Positions 1 through 10,835 of a stretch of DNA of 64,000 nt are shown here, piece after piece. A program made the position numbers and the translations under genes. Under the pieces are notes generated by a model. It saw only the letters and a program-made list of their open reading frames with translations, searched no databases and was not told where the DNA came from. Source of the DNA: Bemisia tabaci (Eukaryota; Arthropoda; Insecta; Hemiptera; Aleyrodidae); NCBI RefSeq assembly GCF_918797505.1, contig NC_092796.1, positions 60,542,851 to 60,606,850 of the forward strand. The letters run 5' to 3'. The number at the start of each line of letters is the position of its first letter. Position 1 is the first letter of the stretch.

Positions 1-509
1 CACACTTAATTTTCTCGACGGAAAACAAGTGCATCTTTTTTCTCGGAATTTTTACTGCTATTTCTTCAACAAATATAGAATACTGTGTGACAATTCCAAA
101 CAAAACTGCTTGTCCTGCTCTTGATTTTTCCCATTTTTCAAACGTGTAAAATATCGGCGGAAATTTTGAGCCGTCATACTCAAGATACATGATTTCAACT
201 TCCATCAATCTGAGTATGTGATATGGGATGGGCGCCCTCTCAACGAGGAAAGTAGGGAATTAGAGGCAGAATTATCAAATTTACCCTCCTACGTCGCGAT
301 AAAAAACCCACGGGTCTAATAAAAAAGTCTCTGTAGCAATGTTGGGTTGTGGATGACAAGTCACTTTTCCTCCATTTCTCTGTCCTCCTTTCAACATGTC
401 CTGGTACTTTTTTCATATTCATTTTTTGTCCCAATTTTTGGTAAGTCCTCTGTGTGAAATAGTGTATTGCTTATTGCGACATGCACGCGACTCTCTCTCA
501 ACATGACAC

Positions 510-605
510 CGTATCAGTAGCGAAGTTGCAAGTTGGCAACAGTGTTTTCCCCATTTAAATCCATTGAAAATATCGATTTTATCGATTTATAGGTGAAGAA
601 TCGAT
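510..605. repeat. Family J-like left-arm fragment
   Basis: The stretch with CCATTGAAAATATCGA and GGTGAAGAATCGATT resembles the left arm of family J, and its first part is shared with 15178-15240 (AGTTGGCAAC, then CATTGAAAATATCGAC). No right arm is present, so this is a truncated or older copy next to the complete one at 622-1031. Confidence 0.4.
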
Positions 606-621
606 TGTTTTTCTTACATTG

Positions 622-1031
622 CAGAGGTGCGGCGTGAATGATCGATTATCAATATTTTCCCATGTGAAGCTGTGGAAAAGAACAATGCTGCCGTGCTAAG
701 GAAGAACGCCGTATGAACATTGGAGAGCTGCCAAATTTCCCTTGATAAAACTTGTATTTTGACGACATTTATGCAAAATTTTCTTTGAAATTTTCAGATA
801 TTTCAGATAAAATTGCGTACAAAATTGTCTGAACATTTTGGGAAAAAATATTCACAATTTTCAATTCCGGTTTTTATCGAAGGTAACTTGGCAACGGCTG
901 AAGGCTCATACGGCGTTTTTCCTTAGCACGGCAGAATTATTAAGGTGTTCAATGCGAACACCCTGTTTATTGATCCTTTTCCATAGGTTTAAAAGGCTGA
1001 TCAATCGATATATCGCAAAGCATGCCACAGT
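622..1031. mobile_element. Family J foldback element, split by a family A copy
   Basis: J elements are short foldbacks with ends near CAGTGGCGTGGCGTGC and internal blocks ATTTGAAGCTATGGTG, AAGGTGTTCGTTGCGAACAC and GATCGATCGATATATCGC. The same order occurs at 22096-22255 and 23282-23444. Here the element is interrupted at 688-934 by family A. Removing the 247-bp insert leaves 163 bp, the length of the copy at 23282. The interrupted site matches J3 (AAGAATCGATTATTAAGG), so the junction is direct evidence of insertion. No protein is encoded. Confidence 0.75.
688..934. mobile_element. Family A MITE (copy 1, inside J)
   Basis: Defines family A: a ~250-bp element with TIRs of about 30 bp starting CTGCCGTGCTAAGGAAGAAC and ending TTTTTCCTTAGCACGGCAG, inner block GTTGCCAAATTTCC, and AT-rich middle with AAATTTTCAGATATTTTAGA. 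Flanks AATG/AATT fit a diverged 4-bp target duplication. Non-coding; it must be mobilised in trans if at all. The superfamily cannot be assigned from these ends alone. Confidence 0.9.
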
Positions 1032-2129
1032 ATAAATACGCAAGCTGATGAATTCAGTTTTGTTCCAATTCTGTAGGGGGCGCTTCAATGACAAAAATTG
1101 CAAATCGATCCTTAAAATCACAAAAGTGGGGAATTATTCTCTTCGTTCTGCAAAATCGTCAGTTAGCAGATATGCGGTATTTGTTCGTTAGCCATCGTCA
1201 TCTCATCTCATGCCACCCTGGTCTACGCATTTATTTCTCTGTGGCGTCGTAACTAATTTTGACACATCTGCTAGGCCACCACCTTCTCTGTTTTCTCTGT
1301 GAATGAGACATCTTACACCTGCCCGCTCGGATACGGCTGACATCATTCGCTGAATCCCATTCAGGCTGCGCTGTGGCAAGGAAGCAAGCGACAGCCAACG
1401 GGCGCGGCAAGGCGATACGGTAGGCGCCAGGCGCCACACTGATTGTGAATCATGGGATCGGAGTCCATAGTATTATAGTCTTGATCCATAGCCTATAAGT
1501 TGTTGGGCAAAGTGCACGCAAGGATAGAAACACACCTGTCAGTAAACGTATTGCAAGGAGGAAACGGAGAGTGGACGACAATTTAGGTTAGGAGAAAGTA
1601 TAAATCGAAGGCAAATTGTAAAATCAGACATTTTGTCAAATGCCTCGGCAAATAGCCAAGTATGTACACTTGGATTGAAATTCTGATCTCGTTCCTAATT
1701 TTGGAAAAAATAACTCATCGCTCATGTAAGAAAGCATTCTCTGCAAAAATGTGCATACACGAATAGTTTAAACAATTTTTAGCTCCTGAACGAACATTAT
1801 TCTTTAAATTTTCAGCCTATCATAGAACACGAAATTCCTACGAGTCTAACTTTAAATAAATGAGAAGCATTTGAGGAGGAAGGAACAAGGAGAGTTCGTA
1901 GATTTGATGAGTTATTTTTCCCAAAACATTGAAAACTCGTGACCCCTTCGCCATAAATTTACAACATTTGGTCCAACAACCGTCTCTAAGCCTAGGCATA
2001 TATGACTAGATGCCTAGGCATTTGATAAAATGCCTGCTTTGACTAAATGTCTGCGACATTATAGCCCTAAAGGACATGATTGGCTCCTTTCTGCAAAGCA
2101 CGGAGAAAATGAAAGTCTGTAGAACTGCA
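1032..2129. other. Stretch without recognised genes or repeats
   Basis: Unique within the window. 1200-1440 is somewhat richer in GC and contains a short palindrome TAGGCGCCAGGCGCCA (1421-1436). The small minus-strand open frames here overlap one another in different frames and show no recognisable motif. 1990-2050 has a few copies of the word ATGCCTAGGCA or variants. Confidence 0.4.
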
Positions 2130-2379
2130 CTGCCGTGCTAAGGAAGAAGGCCGTATGAACATTCGAGAGTTGCCAAATCGCCCCGAATAAAATATGTGTT
2201 TTTGAAAAAGATTATTCGTATTTTCTCTTGACATTTTCAGACATTTTAGAAAAATTGCGACAAATTGTCTGAAAAAATTGAAGAAAACATTCTTAATTTT
2301 CCCAGTAAATTAGGTCTTTATTGAAAGAAATGTGGCAACTTCTGAAGGTTCATACGGCGTTCTTCCTTAAGCACGTCAG
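2130..2379. mobile_element. Family A MITE (copy 2)
   Basis: Full-length copy with both TIRs. The right end carries one extra base (TTCCTTAAGCACGTCAG). Flanks TGCA/TGTA differ by one base and fit a 4-bp target duplication. Confidence 0.88.
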
Positions 2380-2713
2380 TGTAGAACTTGGGCGGAGCTG
2401 TGACGAGCCATCAATGTTCGATTCTAAAAACTTTGAGCGCTGGTATCGCGGATCTTTCTGATTGTAGTCTCGGTACTGATGTTAGCTGATGTAGCTCAAC
2501 CCATTGTAACGAAGCCCACATGAGTTCTCCAGATTTGACGGTGGTCACAACCTGTGTATGAAAAGTTTGTCTAAACTTTAGACTAATCAAACAGTTCATT
2601 CGAAATTCATTTCTTTCCGTAACAGTCATCGAACACGATGTAAGAGGGTACGCAGCTCCCCCGTTCCTGCGTCTGGAAATCGACGAGTTACTGATAACTT
2701 TTTATGATAAGTA

Positions 2714-2857
2714 AGTGGACAACATTTCACAATTAGGAGCTACAATTTCTGTCTCAGTTAGAAAGCTTGTACGTGCCGTTAATTTCCCTATGCTTATAAG
2801 TGTTTTTACGGACGATCTAGAAATTATAGTTCCTATTGCAGAACGTAGTCTAATTAA
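2714..2857. mobile_element. Family B palindromic MITE (copy 1 of a triplet)
   Basis: Family B is a near-palindrome of about 145 bp with ends TTGGACTACATTTTGCAATT, then GGAACTACAATTTCTGGCTC, and the mirror image on the right. This copy keeps TTAGGAGCTACAATTTC and AGAAATTATAGTTCC. It is followed after a ~16-bp spacer (TTTTGAAAGTCAAAAT) by copies 2 and 3. Confidence 0.75.
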
Positions 2858-2873
2858 TTTTGAAAGTCAAAAT

Positions 2874-3313
2874 TGGGCTACATTTTGCAATTCGAAACTA
2901 TAATTTCTGGCTCAGCGGTAAAGACACCTACGTACATTGAATGATGGTACATAGGCTGTTTCTAAACAGTTTAGAAGGCACGTATGTGCCATTAGTTTCC
3001 CTATTCTGCCGTTCTAAGGAAGAACGCCGTATGAGCCTTCAGACGTTGCCAAGTTTCCTCCGATAAAAACCGAATTTACTAGGAAAATTGTGAAATTATT
3101 TTCCAAAATTTTCAGGCAATTCTGCACGCGATTTAATCTAAAATATCTGAAAATTTCAAGGGAAAATATGCATGAATGTTGTCGAAAATACATATTTATC
3201 AAGGGAAATTTGGCAACTCTCGAATGTTCATACGGCGTTCTTCCTTAGCACGGAGGCTCATAAGCGGTTTTCCGGATGATCCAGAAATTGTATTTCCTAT
3301 TGCAAAACGTAGT
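2874..3313. mobile_element. Family B MITE (copy 2), split by family A
   Basis: The left part runs to CATTAGTTTCCCTATT and the right part resumes at GCTCATAAGCGGTTTTCC, in line with the uninterrupted order in copy 1 (CCCTATGCTTATAAGTG). The gap is filled exactly by a family A element. The B halves therefore predate the A insertion. Confidence 0.75.
3006..3255. mobile_element. Family A MITE (copy 3, inside B)
   Basis: TIRs CTGCCGTTCTAAGGAAGAAC and GTTCTTCCTTAGCACGG are visible. The last bases of the right end are altered (CACGGAG instead of CACGGCAG), so the target duplication cannot be read. Confidence 0.85.
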
Positions 3314-3331
3314 CCAATTGATTTTGAAAGT

Positions 3332-3470
3332 CAAAATTGGGCTACATTTTGCAATTCGAAACTATAATTTCTGGCTCAGCGGTAAAGGCACTTACGTACA
3401 TTGAATGATGGTACATACGCTGTTTCTAAACTGAGACAGAAATTGTATAGTTTCCAATTGGAAAATGTAT
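3332..3470. mobile_element. Family B MITE (copy 3 of the triplet)
   Basis: About 110 bp from TTTTGAAAGTCAAAATTGGG through ATGATGGTACATA is almost identical to 2860-2968, so copies 2 and 3 arose by local duplication, not by independent insertion. The right end (TAGTTTCCAATTGGAAAATG) is diverged. Confidence 0.7.
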
Positions 3471-4079
3471 TGCAATTTGACAACGGACGGGCGGCCCCTC
3501 CCCCGCAGGCTGCGGTGGAGAAGTGAACATTGTTCGGAGATGGCGTCTCATCAGCGGGCCGCGAGCGGAGCGCCCACTTTTTTTCACCTTTCAGGATAAA
3601 ATGTTTAACCTTAACGGGATGGATCAAATTTGAAAGAGCACTCGGCGTCTAACAATCGCGGAACTTTCCGTTTCCAAGAATCAGAGTCGCTCCTCCACCC
3701 TCGCTCCCGCCCCCTCCCCGGGCTCCCCCCACACCCCTCCCACGAGCAACGTGGATATTCCATTCAGTTTATCGATTCATGCACTCATTCATAATATCGG
3801 GCGCCCGTAAACGCTGCACGTTGAAAAATTGGGCCGTGAGTCGGAGCCGCCTCCATCCATTTACTTGGAGCTCGTCGTGCAGTTGGTGCACTCCGAGTCG
3901 GAATTTTTAGACTGCACCGCCTTGTCCCGAGACTAATCCCCTGGCGCTTCCATCCTACCAAAAACAAAGGTTTTTGCGCAATGCATTCTGGGTACGTCAG
4001 ATATATTTCAAAAACTGTTAGGTGAATTGTTTTGGGGAAATCTAAATGTCAGTCTGTAGAAAAGTCATTGAAGAATGTT
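3471..4079. other. Stretch without genes; pyrimidine-rich patch
   Basis: 3690-3742 is a C/T-rich tract (CTCCACCCTCGCTCCCGCCC and following). The rest is unique within the window. Small open frames here have no recognisable domain. Confidence 0.4.
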
Positions 4080-4232
4080 CGTACTGAAAATCATCCTCTG
4101 AAATCTTTAAACAAAGCCGAAAGCACTCTTTCCATTTTGCAACCAATTTATCAATGTATCGATATCGACGGTTAGTTGGAAACAGAACTTTTGACGGAAT
4201 TTTAAGATTTTGGTGGATGATTTTCAGCACTT
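4080..4232. repeat. Foldback FF, ~150 bp inverted repeat
   Basis: ACTGAAAATCATCC at 4083 is mirrored by GGATGATTTTCAGCAC at about 4214, followed inward by a weaker match (GAAATCTTTAAA against TTTTAAGATTTT). A single copy is seen, so it may be a MITE or an old local inversion. Confidence 0.5.
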
Positions 4233-4689
4233 GGACCCGAAATGCGTCTGCAGTAGCCTTCCTGAATGGTCTTTATCCTACCAGTGTTGCACCAAACCGC
4301 GTACTTTTTGAGGGAAAATTGTGCTATGCGAGCTTTTTCCCTCTGTATTGAGATTTTCAGCTTCATGCTGATTTTTAACGCACGTTGACTAAAAATTCAA
4401 ACTTACTGTCTTACTTTTAATCAAATACTTAGAGTTATAAATACAATAATATCGGTTTAAATAAGGCCCCATTACGAGTTCCGATTGATGGAAAGCGAGA
4501 CAGTCGCTTCAAGCTATTTTTAAAGGCGGGAACGCTTCACCTTCGTGTTCTATGGGTGAAAATACGAGTAAGATTTTTTACCTCGAAAAGGCGAAAATGA
4601 AATTCAGGAAACATTATTATGGAAGAAAAAAAGTATTGTTTTGACTCATAGAACACGCTCCTACAATCTGGCGGTTTAACCTTGGATCA

Positions 4690-4800
4690 GCCTGAATTGA
4701 ATATCAATGGCGAAAGTGCGAAACCGCGTATATCCATCGCGGTGGTTCAAAATCTCCGTTTCTATTGTCTTTTTAACCAAGAAAAACAGGCTAACTGTAT
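4690..4800. repeat. Family H fragment (copy 1)
   Basis: Shares the order ATATCAATGGCGAAAGTGCG, CGTATATCCATCGCGG, TTCAAAAT, AACTGTAT with 10318-10425. The block around ATCGCGGTGGTTCAAA also resembles the end of 24607-24870. Element boundaries are unclear. Confidence 0.45.
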
Positions 4801-4801
4801 T

Positions 4802-5345
4802 TAGAGTACATGTATAGGGAGAGTGCGAACATATCGAAATATGGAGCTCTAAGGGCCAAAGAGGGCAGTTAACCTTCTATAAGACAAAAAATGCCACTGC
4901 CAATCTTCAGACCCCGATATCAAACCAAAATGGCCAAGAATATTCATAAATGAGCGTTCTTCTGCAAAAATGGTAAATACATGCAAAAACTAAGTCAAAT
5001 AAGTGCTTTACGAACGACGGGGCGTAACAATTGTAATAATAAATCACTCTGGATTATTTTAATCCATAGAAATCATAGAATTCAAATCATTCAAAGTGAT
5101 TTATTTTCACAATTTTCACGACCCGTACCCGTCGTTTGTAAAGCACAGTTTTTGCATACATTTATCATTACATTCATGCGGAAGAACGCTCAGCTATTAA
5201 CATTCTTAGCCATTTTGATTTGATATCGCGGAATCTGAACATTGGCAGTGCCATTTTTTTAGAAGGTTGGCTGCTCTTGATGAGCTACCTAATCCCAAAA
5301 TTACCGACTTGTCTGGTCTGTACTCTCGCTATAAGCTGTTCTCTA
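4802..5345. mobile_element. Family F foldback (copy 1, symmetrical form)
   Basis: Begins TAGAGTACATGTATAGGGAG and ends CTCGCTATAAGCTG then CTCTA. Between them the left arm (GCCACTGCCAATCTTC, ATGGCCAAGAATATTC, GCGTTCTTCTGCAAAAATG) reappears inverted in the right arm (GCGGAAGAACGC, ATTCTTAGCCATTTTG, ATTGGCAGTGCCA). Both halves are full arms, so it is a ~540-bp palindrome, longer than the ~390-bp copies at 20032 and 32213. Flanks do not show a clear target duplication. Confidence 0.75.
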
Positions 5346-5670
5346 ATTATTTGGCTTGATAATAGAGAGTATTCATGCTGATAGAAACGGGAAATAAAGG
5401 AAATCAAAAAAATCAAGTTGACTGATTTCCCAAAGAAAAAGTAAAGACAGGAAGTCTGGAAAGTCGCAAACGGAGATGAGTGTTTTCGCAACTTGGCCAT
5501 TGTTATAACTATTTTCGTATTTCTGGTGTGAAATCGATTCATTTTGAATATGTGCACGACGCGACACGGCGTTCTACACATGAAATTTTTCCAATGGACT
5601 ATTCTATTTTGGTGTTTTATCACCACGGCTAGTGGTCCAATATTGACTCCGAACGATGGGATGGTACTTT

Positions 5671-6288
5671 ACCAGCGGCAGTTCTCCTGTGCGAAAATGC
5701 AGTTTTGAGAAAATGGGCTCAGTACCTAGCTTCGGAGCGGAAAATTTTATTGAAAAAAGCCTCGGCTCTTTGTCAAATTGCCATAAATTATTCGAAAGAC
5801 TCTCAGAAATCGTCTAGATGATTATAAATCGACCAAATTATTACAATTACATAAAAAGGATATTATTAATTTTCATGTTAAGCTAGTATTAGGCAAGACG
5901 GCCGTAAGTGCTATCTTCTGCATACTTTCGTGGTTGCATTTTGGACACACAACAAACACACTTTCAGGTTACAAATCGGCAGGAAAGGGAGGAATTTTAC
6001 TCAAAAGCTCTGTTTTCATTGGCTCTCTGTGGGAATAATGTCACTTACTGCTGTTTTGTCTGAAACTACGTCATCATTTGCGCATTTACTGCTTTCTCAT
6101 ATATACCGTTTTCATAAAAATAAGACGAATTTTGCTATTTTCGCTTTATCAATGATTTCATCTAAAACGAGATTAGACGAATTTTGCTATTTTAGCTATT
6201 TTAGTGTTGTCATCTAAACGAAATTAGACGAACTTTGAAGGAAACTCGATTTGGAAAATTTGACAGTTACGGCTCTCCTCGCAATCAC
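5671..6288 (-). mobile_element. Family AA TIR element (copy 1)
   Basis: Inverted relative to the copy at 39234-39803. Shared blocks: GAAAATTTTATTGAA, CGTGGTTGCATTTTGGACAC, CAACAAACACA, GTCACTTACTGCTGTTTTGT, and the end GTTACGGCTCTCCTCGCAATCAC. The left boundary is approximate because that terminus is eroded. No convincing coding frame. Confidence 0.7.
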
Positions 6289-7170
6289 GGCCGGCAGCCG
6301 TGTTGTATGCTCGGATTCGGTCGGGATTTTCCACATTGAGCGAGCACCTCGGCGGAGCGTGAACTTTCCCCAGATCGGAATGTTGCTGCCGCGACCGGCC
6401 ACCGACCGACCGACCGACCAACGACGACGCGACGTGACGTCCCGCTCGCGATTAGTCCATTTCATTTTGATTACTTATGAGTGATATCAAGCGATTAATT
6501 GGGGCTTCGATCAATCGCACATCCTCGATCGATCGAACGTCTTGATTCGAGGATTAACGCACTAGCTCGACTTTCGAGGTTGGCGGAGGAGCTTTCACGG
6601 TGCGACGTGGCCGCATGGGCAGGATTGCCAAATCGGAGGATTAAACCCGGAATATCAATATGGTTTGATTAGGAGTCTCTGACGGTTTGGCAACGTTGGA
6701 GCCCAGGCCGGGGCCGGGTGTCAAGACCGAGACAAGATAGGAGCTTGGGACGCCTACTTGAGGCGCAACCACAGCCAGCCAGGAGCATGGCTGCCAACCT
6801 AAAGGAAAATCACTAAAATCCTCTAGGAATTTCAAGGTGCACTTATTTGCTCATTAAATGCACTTTATAATGTCATGTCATGTCATGTCTGTACCAAATT
6901 ATATCTTCAGTGTGCTTTACGAGACAGGGAGCTTAAAATGCGCACATTTTTTCTTAGACTGTAAGACGAGGGGTAAATTGTAGACCTTCTCGATGCACTC
7001 ATCGTAATTTTTGAGCCACTTATCTAGAAGAAGAACGACGATGGACCCATTGAATTATTTTCTAAAAATTGAAGAGGAATTTCGAGTGTCGAAATGTTCA
7101 CAATTTGTGACCATCCAAGGGACGTGGGATCTTGGTCCACAAAAACCTAACATTAAGTTGATAATATCAC
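6289..7170. other. GC-rich patch and unique sequence
   Basis: 6289-6620 is GC-rich with a short ACCG run (CCACCGACCGACCGACCGAC near 6402-6421) and CpG-rich words. It could be a regulatory or exonic island, but nothing decides that. 6621-7170 is unique within the window. Confidence 0.35.
6871..6889. repeat. TGTCA pentanucleotide microsatellite
   Basis: Just under four tandem TGTCA units. Confidence 0.85.
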
Positions 7171-7285
7171 AGCGCAGTTATTACACGGATAGTAGGGATA
7201 CATCTTCTGGCCGCTCCGCGCCCTCTGAAGCCTGTTAATCTAAGACGAGCGGGTTCATCTAGGGACCATCTCTTATCAAGAGTCA

Positions 7286-7553
7286 CGCACAGGGATACAA
7301 CTATTCGTGCTTGATGGATGTCCGTGTTGCGTCTGCAAAATTGAAGGCGTGATGGCGCGAGGCGAAAGCTTGGAATGCTCCGCTCGATGCTGCCAATGAA
7401 GTGTCTCTCAGATTCGGGAGTAAAGATTAAAAAATGAGGCCTGAATACGTCTTTCCTATTGTTGGCTGTGGTGGTACTAGATTTGGTTCTTTTTTTCTTC
7501 AATATGACGTCTGATTCTTTTCTTAGGATGTATTTGTAGGCATCTAAGGGTTA
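7286..7553. repeat. Dispersed repeat P (copy 1, one unit)
   Basis: Shares with 17625-18243 the order GGGATACAACTATTCGTG, CTTGATGGATGTCCGTGTTG, GCAAAATTGAAGGCG, TCTCAGATTCGGGAG, GACGTCTGATTC and the end GGCATCTAAGGGTTAC. Only one unit is present. I do not recognise a protein in any frame. It could be the tail of a retroelement, a satellite unit or part of a DNA element. Confidence 0.65.
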
Positions 7554-8705
7554 CCTAAAAATTAATCCTTGCTATCAAAGCAAAAAAACAAAATCCTCCC
7601 CAAAAAATTTTACTGGGATTTTTATCATAAAAATGTTTGAGAGAGGATTACTGCTGAAGCAGTAAGGTTGAAAGAGTATATTAAAATTGTAATTAGCAGA
7701 GCCTGCGAAAAACAAATGTACCAACTGTGAGAGTGGGACAAAATAATCGCTATCATGATCTTTAATTACAATGCTAAACTGAAGACAGCCGATCTCCTAT
7801 CGCACTCTAAAAGTGCGCCAATTTTTTGGACGTGAACTCTTGCACAATGGAGATATGTTTCTTTTTCCTCTTTCATCGGGTTGTATCAGATAATACTCAA
7901 TTTTTTCTTTTTCACCCGATTTTTAGATTCCGGTTGTCAAACCTTCAACTAACACATGGAGATACCTACATTGAAATAAGTTAGAGCGCGTAAAAGAAGA
8001 GGTGCACTAAAGCATTTGTGAGTATGTTTTCTTCTGCTTCTATGGTGTCATGCGATTCCTTATTAGTTTCAACCGTGACAAGAGGAAGACGTACAATACA
8101 TATTATCAAGTAAGAATCGGGGCTACCCCATCACCAACCTCGCAACTCTATCGCATTCAAAGGTATGAGCTTTTCAAAAAGCTTTTTTTACATTATGCGA
8201 TACTAGGAGATTCATTAGGATGGGCTGTCTGTAACTTCGCAAGTTGAGGCTATGACCGTTATGATACCAGTACGGTACTATGTTGAGATCGCTGAGTCTC
8301 GAAGATAGGATTCACATAATGAACTCCGTTTTCACGATGTACACCAAGCTGACACCATGCTCACAATACTCGTGCACTAATCCAATGTGCTACGAAGTGG
8401 ACCGTTTTGGTAACAATAATGATCTCAATTTTCAACGTGTTATCTATGTTTAAGCAGGAAAATTTGGGTAGCTTTAAAACCGGAAATTTCTAGGAGCTTT
8501 CCTATTCTATGAAACTTAGAATTTTCAACTTATTCCTGTTCTATTCCTAGTTCTCCTCTTTAAACAATCCAAGCACAAAACGACTCGCAAAAATCAACAT
8601 TACTGGATTTCGTTTGTCTAAATATGCGTAAAACAGTAGATACGCAACGTTGTAGACTACTTCACCTAGAATTTGGTTTCACAGTAGTTTAAATGGACGA
8701 ATATA
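7554..8705. other. Stretch without recognised features
   Basis: AT-rich and unique within the window. I see no repeat family member, splice-like structure or coding frame worth calling. Confidence 0.35.
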
Positions 8706-8965
8706 CTGGCGTGCTAAGGAAAAAACCCGTACGGACACATTCGATTGTTGTCAAAAGTCCCTCGATAAAATATTTATTTTTGAGGGATGTTGTGAAATTA
8801 GTTTTCCTTTAAATTTTCGATGGGTATTTCAGATTAAATTGCCGAAAAAGTACCCTTAAAATTTTGGAGTGATAGGTTCGCGAGGCTCCCGAAACATTAG
8901 TGTTTTACCACAGTAAATTTGGTAACGTATCAGGGCTCATATGCCGTTCCTCCTTAGCACAGCAG
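8706..8965. mobile_element. Family A MITE (copy 4)
   Basis: Starts CTGGCGTGCTAAGGAAAAAA and ends CTCCTTAGCACAGCAG. Flanks TATA/AATA fit a diverged 4-bp target duplication. Confidence 0.85.
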
Positions 8966-9041
8966 AATAGGACTATTGCTAACTTAGGAGAATCTCACCG
9001 GTCCGAATGATGCTAATCAAAACAGCATTTACTTGACTTTA

Positions 9042-9264
9042 TACAGGATGATTCAAAAGTCCGCCGCCACCAGCTGCACTACCCAGCATGTTAACCATTG
9101 AAACTTTAGAACAAATTAAAACAGACTTGAAATTTTGTGAGTGCTCCGAGGCCAGGGGAAACGAATTTTGAGGCCCCTCAAAATTTTAAGGGGATCGTCG
9201 CGAAAAGGGGGAAGAGTTATAGGAGGAACTTTTGAGGGTGGCACGGGTCTTGGATCACCCTGTA
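9042..9264. mobile_element. TIR element CC, TACAGG...CCTGTA
   Basis: Left end TACAGGATGATTCAAAAGTC and right end CTTGGATCACCCTGTA are inverted copies over about 16 bp. Ends reading TACAGGGTG next to TA would suit a Tc1/mariner-like MITE, but that is an inference from terminal letters only. Single copy in the window. Confidence 0.55.
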
Positions 9265-9295
9265 TGGTGAACCAAAAGCTTCTTATTGTCCTAGT

Positions 9296-9862
9296 ATAAT
9301 AGGACTGCATTTTGCAATGGGGAGCTACTTACAATCTCTGGCTCATACATAAAATCACCTATCTTCATACTGAAACTAATGCCACAAATGCTGTTTCTAA
9401 AGTGAGCCGGAAATTGTAGTTCCTAATGGGTTAGTTGCGCTGGTCGTAGATTCTTTTTATGAGTTTGATTCTTGAAGATTAGCTAAAAATAATTCGATCT
9501 GCTCAAACAGAAACTTTCCACGTTAAATACTAGCCGAGATGACACGGTTTGGAAAATTCGGTTGATGACGTCATCCACCGCGTTGGTGATGCCCTTGGTT
9601 TTTTCCACCTTGCTTTCACCCGAGTTTCACGTTGATTAAAATGTGTGTCTCCCTGACTGATAAAACCAAGGGTGTCGCTACCGCGGTGGATGACGTCATA
9701 TAAATCGAATTTTTCAAAGCGCGATATCTCGGTTACTTTTGAGCGTAGAGAGTTGCTATTTGGACTGATCTCATTATCGTTAGCTAGTCCTCAAGAATCA
9801 AGATCAAACTACGATCCTGTGACCAGCGCAGCTAATTCATTTCAAAATATGACCCAACAGAT
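9296..9862. mobile_element. Family B MITE (copy 4), split by family N
   Basis: The left part covers ATAGGACTGCATTTTGCAAT through GAAATTGTAGTTCCTAAT (to 9430). The missing right end reappears after the N insert as TTTCAAAATATGACCCAAC, matching the mirrored B end CAAAATGTAGTCCAA with a few changes. Confidence 0.6.
9431..9835. mobile_element. Family N foldback (copy 1)
   Basis: Ends TTAGTTGCGCTGGTC and GACCAGCGCAGCTAA are perfect inverted repeats. Inside, GATGACGTCATCCACCGCG on the left is mirrored by CCGCGGTGGATGACGTCAT on the right. The second copy is at 43422-43935. Two TGACGTCA palindromes lie at 9566 and 9691. Non-coding. Confidence 0.85.
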
Positions 9863-10317
9863 AGTCTTTTAATTTGTGATGGATGTTTCTGAATGAAATT
9901 TGGCACTAGAGTGGATAGGTAGAGCGAACAATGTTGGCGCCAGGGCGATGGAACGGTAAAGCTTATCTGACAAGTAGCTGCAAATAAGAGTATGTAGTAA
10001 AAAAGCCGCATAAGAATGAACGATTGAACAACGGAAGGTGTTCCAACGATCACGAACGAGTGTTAACCTTAATCATGAGTGCTACTTCTTCTCATTATCA
10101 GTGTCGCCATTTGCTACAGTCTCGATGGGTCTTCTCCTATACACCGTAAAAAATTCCGTGTTTACGGTTACTGAGGGTTACTTTGCATGAGTTACTTATT
10201 TTCGGCCAGACTCAGAACACTCAAAAACACTTGGTTGCTTGGTCAAATTTTTTATTCTATCGACCAAAAGCGTTGGTCACTCTGGGACATCTGAGGATGA
10301 GGGAAGAACCTTGCAGA

Positions 10318-10425
10318 AAAAATCAATGGCTAAAGTGCGAGACCACGTATCTCCATTGCGGCGTTTCAAATTTTCGCCACTATTTTATTTTTTCAAGGAG
10401 AAACGAGTCAACTGTATAGCTTGAA
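10318..10425. repeat. Family H fragment (copy 2)
   Basis: Matches 4690-4800 over AATCAATGGCTAAAGTGCG, CGTATCTCCATTGCGGC, TTCAAATTTTCGCC and CAACTGTAT. 10440-10530 also resembles 5376-5460 (TTTCC...AAGAAAAAGTAAAG, ACAGGAAGTCTG). Confidence 0.45.
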
Positions 10426-10530
10426 ATTTAAACGGAATATTCTGCTGATAGAGAGGAAAAGCCAAGGAAGTTCTCAAGATATTTGACTGGTTTTCCAGAG
10501 AAAAAATAAAGTATGACAGGAAGTCTGCGA

Positions 10531-10766
10531 CGCACACTGGATCGAGTCAATCAGAGAGGGCGGAACATTAAATGTTTGACTAAAACTGGAAATTTTGATG
10601 TTTATTTCGTCACATTTTAAATTTTAAGGGGTGCCTGTAGAAGAGAATTTCACAATGAAACTAATGGAACCACTTTTAGAACCTCACAGTTATGTATGAA
10701 CGGAGTTATAAGCTTTTAAAGTTTCCAATCTTGTCGGACCTCTCTTATTGACTCCATCCCACGGTG
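10531..10766. mobile_element. Family C MITE (copy 1)
   Basis: Family C is about 240 bp with ends CGCACAGTGGATCGAGTCAA and TTGACTCGATCCACTGTGCG. Inner blocks here: TTTATTTCGTCACATTTTAA, AAGGGGTGC, CTAATGGAACCACTTTTAG and CCTCTCTTATTGACTCC. Non-coding. Confidence 0.8.
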
Positions 10767-10835
10767 ACAAACTCGTGCGGCAGAACAGAGATACGTGGAT
10801 CTCATGACGTTTCCATCGAGTGTACATCTGAATTT

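Noticed and set aside
1200..1440. Possible SINE or exon in the GC-richer stretch
   Set aside because: No internal promoter boxes, no poly-A tail, no second copy in the window and no consistent frame.
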